From NCBI GenBank assembly GCA_002083405.1, contig LVWT01000033.1, forward strand, positions 64,565-94,259: a stretch of 29,695 bases of DNA, read 5' to 3'. This document shows, piece by piece, positions 23,867-29,695 of this stretch. This DNA comes from Nitrospira sp. SG-bin2. GTDB lineage: Bacteria; Nitrospirota; Nitrospiria; Nitrospirales; Nitrospiraceae. The notes beneath the pieces are model-generated. The model searched no databases and had not been told where the DNA came from. It saw only the letters and a list, made by a program, of their open reading frames with translations. A program made the translations under genes and the position numbers. The first letter of the stretch is position 1. Each line of letters starts with the position of its first letter.

Positions 23867-26212
23867 TCATGAAGCATGCGGGCTCACCAGCCTCTTTTTC
23901 ACCGTCAGAACATTGTGGCCTACGGCGCGATGGTACGACACTTCGTCAAACATGGAACGCACCAAGTGAATCCCCAAGCCGCCGATCTCACGCTCATGCA
24001 GCAGCAGCGATAAATCCGGCGCCGCCACCGTCAACGGGTTGAAGGGAATGCCGTCGTCCGTAATGGTCAGGATCACGCACCCATCGCGCACGTCGCCTTG
24101 CACTTCGATGTGATGTTCTGTCGAATCATTGGGGAAGGCATACTGCACAACATTGTTGAGCAGATCATCCAGCGCCATGTTAAGCGTGGGAATCAGCGGC
24201 TTGGCCCCTGCCCATTGCGCCACATACAACTCAAACGCCGCCTGCAGGACAGGAATGGCCGTCAATTGATTGGGTATCGTTTGACGAAAGACTGCCGCCG
24301 CGGCATCGGACAGGGCGACCCCGTAATACCGGAGCCCCAACATGGTGATATCGTCCGCCTGCGAGGCGTCGGCGGCAAAGGTCTTGACCGCGTTCATGAC
24401 CACACTGATGCGATCAGCCACCGAGCCAGCCAGGGATTGGTCAAGGACCGCCTTCAACCGGTCGTTGCCGAACAATTCGCGCCGGACATTATCAGCTTCG
24501 GTGACTCCATCGGTGTAGAAGAAGAGCTCATCCCCCGGAGCCAATCGGATCGTGCTTTCCTTGAAAGCAATGCCCGGCATGGGACCGACAAGGGGTCCGT
24601 CCTGGGCCGTCAGCCACTCAAACCGTCCATCCCGTCGCTTCAACAGGGGATGATTGTGACCCGCGTTCGTCGTGACAAGCGTGCCGTCGCGGAGATTCAA
24701 GATACCCAGATACAGCGTGACAAACATGCAACTCTCATTGTCCGCACTCAGCGCATCGTTGACATGGGTGACGATACTGGCGGGCGAGGGATCCGAGGCC
24801 GCTCTGGTCTTCACCATGATTTTGGTCATCGCCATGAACAGGGCGGCAGGAACCCCGTTGCCCGACACATCGCCGATCACAAAACACAACCGATAGTCGT
24901 CGACCAGAAAGAAATCATAGAGATCACCCCCGACCTCCATGGCCGGTTCGAGCACAGCATAGAGTTCTATCTCCTTCCGATCCGGAAAGGCCGGAAACAC
25001 GCTCGGCAGCATACTCCGCTGAATATCCCGGCCGACATTCAGTTCCTCCTGCATGCGGGCTTTCGCGGCCTCAACCAGCGCCAATGAATCAGCCAACCGC
25101 GCCTTGGCATCCTCGGCCGCCTGTTCGGCATTCTTCAGGGCCGTAATGTCCGTGGCAATGGCGACGATCCCGCCGTCTTTCGTCCTCCGCTCATTAATCT
25201 GGATCCACTCTCCACTGGATTGGTGTTGTATGTACGGCCCTTGGGGATTCCGGTGCATATCGAGGCGCATATGCACCCAGGAATCGACGTTCCCAATGGC
25301 TGCGGGGATCTCGCCTCGCTCCGCAATACGGCGAATAATCGATTCGAACGAGTCGCCGGTGCGCACGTGGGCACCGGGTCCGGATACCACTTCGCGATAC
25401 TTGCGATTACAGATCACCAGACGGTCGTCCGCATCGAAAAGCGAAAACCATTGCGGGACGCTTTCGATGGCCTCGACCATGAGCGCATGTGCGTCGCGGG
25501 CCAGACCTGATGCCGTCGTCACGTGCCGGTCGATAATAGCCAGGAGGGTTGAGAGCGACACCGCGACAATCGCAAGCAGGTCAACCTCGATCCCCGGCGG
25601 CGGCGTACTGATCGTGACGCCCATAGAGCCGTACGCCGGGATCATCCCGGCGAAGTGGGCACCGGCAAGGGCCAACCCCATCGCGCTGGCCTTTTCAGTT
25701 ACCCTCCAGCCTCCGTACGAGATGTTCCACGCTCCGAGCAAGATGACAACAATCCCCAACCCCAGAATTACCCCGATCGAGAGCACGAATGGAAGGACGC
25801 GAGTTTGGAGACTGAGCGACTGGTGTATCGACGTGACGCTGGCGAAATGGGTCAGGCTGAGGCAGACACCCATCGCCAGACCGCCCAAGACCAGTTGTGT
25901 TTGGCTCTGGCCATGGCTCCCGATCAGATACACGGCCACGGTGCCTGCCGCCCCTGCGAAAACAATGGACAGGATAGTGAGCGCATAGTCCTCGGCGCCC
26001 GGAGCCGGCGGACAGAACGCCAGGTTGCCGATGAAATGGATTGCCCATATTTCAAGACCGGCGGCGACCCCGCCGATAGACAGCCACCGCCACTTAAGGT
26101 GCTCTTGATCAGTCGCACGCATCCGTTCGGCAATGCTGAGAATGACGTAGGCAGCCGCGCCGCCAAGCAGCATCGACGAAAGGGCGAGTAAGGGATCGCA
26201 AATGCCAGGCAC
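23867..26212 (-). CDS. MHYT sensor - PAS-like - SpoIIE/PP2C phosphatase - RsbW-like kinase fusion
   Basis: A 781-aa membrane signalling protein. Residues 5-230 are a seven-helix MHYT sensor; its family His residues are at 59 (AIHFIG), 122 (THFASV) and 186 (AHFAGM), thought to bind copper and sense a diatomic gas or redox state. A PAS-like domain (about 245-358) and a coiled linker (360-395) follow. The SpoIIE/PP2C phosphatase (about 396-628) keeps its metal-binding acidic motifs EVGGDLYDF (426-434), GDVSGNGVPAA (447-457), FYTDGVTEA (565-573) and QADDIT (618-623). The C-terminus (about 635-778) is a GHKL anti-sigma-type kinase with the N-box ALDDLLNNVVQYAF, DDGIPFNP and GGLGIHLV. A single protein could thus dephosphorylate and phosphorylate STAS proteins, two of which are encoded downstream. 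The GTG at 26212 has GGAG eight bases upstream. An intrinsic terminator lies in the leader. Confidence 0.92.
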   Translation of the reverse strand: MPGICDPLLALSSMLLGGAAAYVILSIAERMRATDQEHLKWRWLSIGGVAAGLEIWAIHFIGNLAFCPPAPGAEDYALTILSIVFAGAAGTVAVYLIGSHGQSQTQLVLGGLAMGVCLSLTHFASVTSIHQSLSLQTRVLPFVLSIGVILGLGIVVILLGAWNISYGGWRVTEKASAMGLALAGAHFAGMIPAYGSMGVTISTPPPGIEVDLLAIVAVSLSTLLAIIDRHVTTASGLARDAHALMVEAIESVPQWFSLFDADDRLVICNRKYREVVSGPGAHVRTGDSFESIIRRIAERGEIPAAIGNVDSWVHMRLDMHRNPQGPYIQHQSSGEWIQINERRTKDGGIVAIATDITALKNAEQAAEDAKARLADSLALVEAAKARMQEELNVGRDIQRSMLPSVFPAFPDRKEIELYAVLEPAMEVGGDLYDFFLVDDYRLCFVIGDVSGNGVPAALFMAMTKIMVKTRAASDPSPASIVTHVNDALSADNESCMFVTLYLGILNLRDGTLVTTNAGHNHPLLKRRDGRFEWLTAQDGPLVGPMPGIAFKESTIRLAPGDELFFYTDGVTEADNVRRELFGNDRLKAVLDQSLAGSVADRISVVMNAVKTFAADASQADDITMLGLRYYGVALSDAAAAVFRQTIPNQLTAIPVLQAAFELYVAQWAGAKPLIPTLNMALDDLLNNVVQYAFPNDSTEHHIEVQGDVRDGCVILTITDDGIPFNPLTVAAPDLSLLLHEREIGGLGIHLVRSMFDEVSYHRAVGHNVLTVKKRLVSPHAS

Positions 26213-26543
26213 AGCAAATACTCCGTCAGAACCTTATTCACTGTACGTTATGGAGACCATGCCCAGACCAAAAACGGCGCACAGCTTGTGCGCCGCAGCT
26301 TACCTCTTTCCCCTATGAGAAATCACGCGGTCGGAAGAGGGGGCTCTGCGATGGCCGATAAAAGGAAATCCACGGATCACAAGTCAATAGTGACGCCAAA
26401 CCCCATATCTCTTGATACTCGATAATTCTTCTGCGTTTGAAGCCGTTCTTATAAACTATATCAACGGTGCCTGGGTACCATTCACAATCAGCATCGTCTC
26501 CACGAACATACGAAATCATCGCGCCATACAACGGAGAGAGCAC
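26213..26543. other. Divergent control region between phosphatase fusion and hybrid kinase
   Basis: A 331-base gap, AT-richer than the flanking genes. It holds a minus-strand intrinsic terminator (26270-26295) and should hold both divergent promoters. A minus-strand open frame 26313-26543 (76 aa) ends 18 bases before that terminator; it has no recognisable features, so I do not call it a gene, but its position is suggestive. Confidence 0.5.
26270..26295 (-). terminator. Intrinsic terminator in the leader of the phosphatase fusion gene
   Basis: On the minus strand a perfect 9-base stem (CGGCGCACA, loop AGC, TGTGCGCCG) is followed by five T residues. It ends about 58 bases upstream of the GTG start at 26212 and points toward it. 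It either ends a small upstream transcript or acts as an attenuator in the leader. Confidence 0.85.
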
Positions 26544-28214
26544 ATGTCATCAGCGCTAAAATCGATCCGACAGGTGAGCGAAGCATTTTTCCAATACACG
26601 CATGTTGACGATATGATTCGTCACACGCTGCGCGCAGCACTTGAAGTGATCGGTGCGGACGCGGGTTCTGTCTTGCTTGCGGATGCTAAATCCAAGCAGT
26701 TGATTTTCCATCATGTCATCGGCGAAGTGGCTGAGAGATTACAAGGGACCGGCATTCCTTGGGATAGAGGGATTGCCGGGGCTGTCTTCTCATCCGGCAA
26801 TCCGGAAGTCATTTCTACCGTTGCGCAGGACGCCCGCCACTTTCAGCTCACCGACATAAGCACAGGATTCCACTCACACGATATGATCGTGGTGCCGCTG
26901 AAGCGGCATGGAGGGACTCCCATTGGCGTCATTGAGGTGATCAATAAATCGACGGGGCCGGTCAACCGTGAGGATCTCGATATGTTGGTGGTGATTAGTG
27001 CCATTGCCGCAGCTGCCATCGAGCAATCGAAGGCGTTCGAAGCCCTGCGGATGAAGGACGTCCAACTTCAACAGGCCCAAAAAATGGAGGCCATCGGACG
27101 GCTGGCCGGAGGGGTGGCCCACGACTTTAATAATCTGCTCACGGTGATTCGGTGTTACAGCGGATTTATCGCAGACGCTGTTGCCCAGAACGAGCCCGTT
27201 CGAACACAGATTGAGGAAGTGCTCAAAGCCGCCGATCGTGCGTCCAGCCTGACAGCACAACTATTGGCATTTAGCCGCAAACAAGTGCTCGAATGTCGTC
27301 TCGTCAAGCTAGACGACATCATCTCGAAATCGGGCTCGCTGTTACGGCGATTAATCGGCGAGGATATCCAAGTCATTACGCACTTGCAGACCGATCTGGC
27401 ATGGGTCAAATCCGATCCGACCCAACTGGACCAGGTTTTGATCAATCTCGCCGTGAATGCGCGGGACGCAATGCCTCAGGGCGGAACCCTGACGATCGAA
27501 ACTGCCGTGACGGAATTGGATGACGCGTTCGTCCGCAATCATCCGGAAATCACTCCGGGAAAGTATGCCAGATTGTCTGTGACGGATACCGGATGCGGCA
27601 TGGATCAGGAGACGCTTGCAAAGCTGTTTGAGCCGTTCTTTACGACGAAAGAGCCAGGGAAAGGCACTGGACTTGGGCTTTCAATCGTCCATGGGGTTGT
27701 AAAACAAAGCGGCGGGCACATTCTAGTTTCCAGCGAGCCGGGACTCGGGACAACATTTACCATCTACCTGCCATGTGCGGAGCCTGAGACGGAAGCGGTC
27801 ATGTCGGCTCATGCAATGCCGCCGACTGCTTGTGGTTCGGAGACCGTTCTGTTGGTAGAAGATGAAGGATCGGTACGAACACTCGAGTGTGGAATCCTGC
27901 AAGCCAGAGGCTATCACGTGCTGACGGCCGAGCATGGGAAAGAAGCTGTACGTATTTGCCAGGAACACGCTGGGCCGATTCATCTTCTTGTGACCGACCT
28001 GATCATGCCTCATATGAACGGACGAGAGTTGGCTCGTCAGATCCTCCTGATGCGACCGACGATGAAGGTTCTCTTCGTGTCAGGCTATCCTGACGAAACT
28101 CTCACCCGTACCGGTGTGGCACGAAACAGGGATCCCTTCATTCAAAAGCCGTTTGCCTCCGAGGCGTTGTTGGGTACTGTCAGGGCCGTGCTCGACAAAC
28201 AAAGGGAATCGTAA
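26544..28214 (+). CDS. Soluble hybrid histidine kinase: GAF - HisKA - HATPase - receiver
   Basis: A 556-aa cytoplasmic two-component protein. The ATG at 26544, with GGAGAG five bases upstream, is preferred over an open frame from 26412. A GAF domain (about 10-165; GADAGSVLLAD, GIAGAVFSSG, GVIEVINKS) is followed by HisKA with the phospho-His at 193 (GGVAHDFNNLLTVI), as in the family close to NtrB-type and PAS/GAF hybrid kinases. The HATPase has N-box VLINLAVNARDAM, G1 DTGCGM and G2 GKGTGLGLSIVHG. The receiver (about 433-552) has the acidic pair ED at 439-440, phospho-Asp at 485 (LLVTDLIMP) and Lys at 535 (IQKPF). There is no membrane helix, so it senses a cytoplasmic signal. The final phospho-acceptor is not encoded nearby. 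It is divergent from the MHYT phosphatase, so the two may share control. Confidence 0.92.
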   Translation: MSSALKSIRQVSEAFFQYTHVDDMIRHTLRAALEVIGADAGSVLLADAKSKQLIFHHVIGEVAERLQGTGIPWDRGIAGAVFSSGNPEVISTVAQDARHFQLTDISTGFHSHDMIVVPLKRHGGTPIGVIEVINKSTGPVNREDLDMLVVISAIAAAAIEQSKAFEALRMKDVQLQQAQKMEAIGRLAGGVAHDFNNLLTVIRCYSGFIADAVAQNEPVRTQIEEVLKAADRASSLTAQLLAFSRKQVLECRLVKLDDIISKSGSLLRRLIGEDIQVITHLQTDLAWVKSDPTQLDQVLINLAVNARDAMPQGGTLTIETAVTELDDAFVRNHPEITPGKYARLSVTDTGCGMDQETLAKLFEPFFTTKEPGKGTGLGLSIVHGVVKQSGGHILVSSEPGLGTTFTIYLPCAEPETEAVMSAHAMPPTACGSETVLLVEDEGSVRTLECGILQARGYHVLTAEHGKEAVRICQEHAGPIHLLVTDLIMPHMNGRELARQILLMRPTMKVLFVSGYPDETLTRTGVARNRDPFIQKPFASEALLGTVRAVLDKQRES

Positions 28215-28467
28215 ACTCCCCCCTAGATGGAGGCACCCAACTGGAGAATCTTCAGAACTGGTGGTCAAGTCTTGTTTCGCGCACGGGCGGGCCAATTCCC
28301 CGCTTTCATTGCCACGGTAGAAAATACCTAATGATGCATGCTGATGTTTCTTCACAAGGACTGGTGGTATTATCTAATACCTTTTTGCTGCAATAAACCG
28401 CTACATCAGTAGTACTATAGACTCGGTCTAGAAAGCTTACTTTCAGTAAGATCCAGGAGGCAGAATA
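28215..28467. other. Intergenic region with one terminator
   Basis: No gene is supported here. It contains an AT-rich terminator at 28366-28386 for the hybrid kinase and then an AT-rich stretch that presumably promotes the 103-aa gene. Confidence 0.45.
28366..28386 (+). terminator. AT-rich intrinsic terminator after the hybrid kinase
   Basis: Perfect 7-base arms GGTATTA and TAATACC with a 2-base turn are followed by TTTTT on the plus strand, about 150 bases after the kinase stop. The very short turn implies that the inner one or two pairs open. The stem is weak, so termination may be partial. Confidence 0.6.
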
Positions 28468-28779
28468 ATGGGAACATACTTTGCGCTCATGGATGAGGCT
28501 GCCAAGCATGGCAAAGACTATGAGACCCTCGATCAGATCTCCGATGTTCTGCGCAAACTGGAAACATGCACGGCGACACCTGATGAAGTTAAACAGGTGA
28601 TTGAGGTCTTGAACGGCTTTGAAAAACGAATTGCTGCGTTGGCTAATCAATCGAACCGAGCGGGCGCTATAGAGGATGCCGCTGGAGACCGAGTCAAGGA
28701 GGCTTTGGAGCATCTCGAATCCCTGAAGAAAGCGATTCAATCTGTTGCAGGATTTTCTTGGAGTGCTGCTCGTAGGTAA
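28468..28779 (+). CDS. Small helical protein of unknown function
   Basis: A 103-aa protein that is almost wholly alpha-helical, with charged heptad-like stretches (LDQISDVLRKLETC, VKQVIEVLNGFEKRIAALANQ, VKEALEHLESLKKAIQSV) suggesting a coiled-coil or helical bundle. A strong AGGAGG lies seven bases before the ATG at 28468, which supports a real gene. There is no signal peptide or membrane helix. Its last 86 bases overlap the 3' end of the convergent membrane-protein gene. I do not recognise the family; a role as a small adaptor or regulator is only a guess. Confidence 0.7.
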   Translation: MGTYFALMDEAAKHGKDYETLDQISDVLRKLETCTATPDEVKQVIEVLNGFEKRIAALANQSNRAGAIEDAAGDRVKEALEHLESLKKAIQSVAGFSWSAARR

Positions 28780-29512
28780 TGTTCATGTTTCGTATCTTGC
28801 TGTAGCTCATCACGAAGAATTTCCCACGAACTCTCACCCAGCGCACACTGCCATCATCGTTCTTGCCACCGTCAGTTCTCTTCACATCCGTCAAAATAAT
28901 ATCTCTCAGCGCGCCATTTTCCTCGGTCGTGTACCCGGCTGCTAGTCCTTGATAAAGGATTGCCCTGCCAGGTGTTGGAGCATCCTGTTCCGACAGAATG
29001 TCTATCCATGCCTCTGTATCACTGAAGGGCACGTCTTTCAATGCTCCACGCCCCATAATTTCATAGAGCCAATTACTCCGGTAACGCAACCAAGCAAATC
29101 GCACGTCTAGTTCATTTTCCCAGACGATCCACCTTGCTTGCCGCCCCGCGAAAACAGCTGTCACTACAACCGCCAAGGAGTAACTGGTGACATATCCAAT
29201 ATCGTCATAGATTCGAGCGATGATGCCGTGAAAGCTATATTCCTGGTCACCGTACTCGGCTGCCATCAATCGCACAACGGTTTCCAAAGTCATGGTGTAA
29301 TGGGTCAGGCCGAAGTTCTGTGCCAAATGAAAAAGCAGGATCCATAACGCATGAAATGGAACGGCGTAGAGAGTGGCCTTCCCTATCTCATCCATCCAGC
29401 TCCTGGGAAGCAGATCTCGCGTAAACTTTCCGGAATTGTAAAAAGATCGATAGAGGAAACCAGGCACGGCCAACATCAGATAGATAAGAGTCAGGAAGGC
29501 AATGTTCGGCAT
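28694..29512 (-). CDS. Membrane-anchored protein of unknown function
   Basis: A 272-aa protein. Hydrophobic helices are predicted at about 4-21, 46-66 and 108-126 (YSLAVVVTAVFAG). The remaining 145 residues are soluble and probably cytoplasmic. They include WENELDVRFAWLRYRSNWLYEIM, then GRAILYQGLAAGYTTEENGALRDIIL and GKFFVMSYSKIRNMNITYE, which look like a small beta-domain. I do not recognise the family with certainty. The ATG at 29512 is the first good start but has no clear ribosome binding site. The 3' end overlaps the helical-protein gene on the other strand by 86 bases. Confidence 0.75.
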   Translation of the reverse strand: MPNIAFLTLIYLMLAVPGFLYRSFYNSGKFTRDLLPRSWMDEIGKATLYAVPFHALWILLFHLAQNFGLTHYTMTLETVVRLMAAEYGDQEYSFHGIIARIYDDIGYVTSYSLAVVVTAVFAGRQARWIVWENELDVRFAWLRYRSNWLYEIMGRGALKDVPFSDTEAWIDILSEQDAPTPGRAILYQGLAAGYTTEENGALRDIILTDVKRTDGGKNDDGSVRWVRVRGKFFVMSYSKIRNMNITYEQHSKKILQQIESLSSGIRDAPKPP

Positions 29513-29695
29513 GGTCTAGAACCGAAGCAGGTATCCAGAGAAAAATGGTTACTATAGCAGGTGAGGCGAAATGTTCAAAGGGAGACGAACACCAAAGACT
29601 TGTGGGCAACTAGTGGACTGTAACGGTTAATTCGGTAGTAACTTGGGGCTGTGATTTATCTCTAGCAGGCTGTTGACAAACGAGCCTTTTGAAAC
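29513..29695. other. Trailing non-coding stretch
   Basis: No gene is supported in the last 183 bases. The extreme right end (about 29665-29690, AGCAGGCTGTTGACAAACGA) resembles a dispersed intergenic repeat seen in many genomes, but the element would continue outside the window. Confidence 0.3.

Noticed and set aside
23584..23877. Minus-strand 97-aa frame between the phosphatase and STAS genes
   Set aside because: Its residue composition is biased (Arg, Pro, Gly, Ser), it overlaps both neighbours' ends, and it lacks secondary-structure pattern.
24098..25988. Plus-strand frames of over 300 codons opposite the phosphatase fusion
   Set aside because: The minus frame carries complete MHYT, PP2C and GHKL motifs. 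The plus frames show only shadow composition.
26313..26543. Minus-strand 76-aa open frame ending near a terminator
   Set aside because: It has no recognisable motif or ribosome binding site, and the region looks like a divergent promoter. It is kept only as an alternative explanation for the terminator.
29388..29609. Minus-strand 73-aa frame at the right end
   Set aside because: It overlaps the start of the membrane-protein gene in another frame and has no coherent features.
29665..29695. Possible end of an insertion sequence or dispersed repeat
   Set aside because: It is only a resemblance to a common intergenic motif. It is cut by the window edge and no partner repeat or transposase is visible.

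Overview
The window reads as a chromosomal stretch of a GC-rich, Gram-negative-type bacterium. PEP-CTERM-like sorting tails (VPVPAAVWLFGSGL and relatives), a two-partner secretion pair, TonB/ExbBD, a GspC-like protein and an MHYT phosphatase together look most like Nitrospira (phylum Nitrospirota). This is inferred from gene style; there is no rRNA, tRNA or marker gene to prove it. No CRISPR array, phage module or transposase gene is visible.

Region 1 (1-6738) is a cell-envelope block. A plus-strand subtilase-like PEP-CTERM protein is followed by a minus-strand MazE/MazF-type toxin-antitoxin pair whose toxin gene is frameshifted. Then come two paralogous exported PEP-CTERM-type proteins, a solitary PstS-like periplasmic binding protein and a further PEP-CTERM protein, all on the minus strand. 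Several hairpins or terminators separate them.

Region 2 (7182-15817) is one minus-strand run: TpsB (FhaC/ShlB-type outer-membrane transporter), TpsA (1553-aa filamentous-haemagglutinin-type exoprotein), ExbB, ExbD and TonB. The first three genes are nearly contiguous. The exbB-exbD and exbD-tonB junctions each carry an inverted-repeat insert. Divergent from the run is a GspC-like membrane/PDZ protein (16215-17099), followed by an outer-membrane beta-barrel protein, a CYTH-CHAD protein (polyphosphate-related fold) and a HI0933/BaiN-type flavoprotein.

Region 3 (21219-28214) is a signalling block. A minus-strand fusion protein carries an MHYT sensor, a PAS-like region, a SpoIIE/PP2C phosphatase and a C-terminal RsbW-like kinase. 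Two single-domain STAS proteins follow it on the same strand, so the parts of a partner-switching pathway lie together. Downstream are a 58-aa gene, a 62-aa two-helix membrane protein whose start codon lies in a perfect hairpin, and a multi-spanning membrane protein. Divergent from the phosphatase is a soluble GAF-histidine kinase-receiver hybrid. Between the two is an intrinsic terminator pointing toward the phosphatase gene.

Region 4 (28215-29695) has a small helical protein with a strong ribosome binding site. It overlaps tail-to-tail with an unrecognised membrane protein. The most interesting items are the fused phosphatase/kinase with twin STAS proteins, the secretion run combining TPS with TonB-ExbBD, the start-codon hairpin, and the broken MazF.
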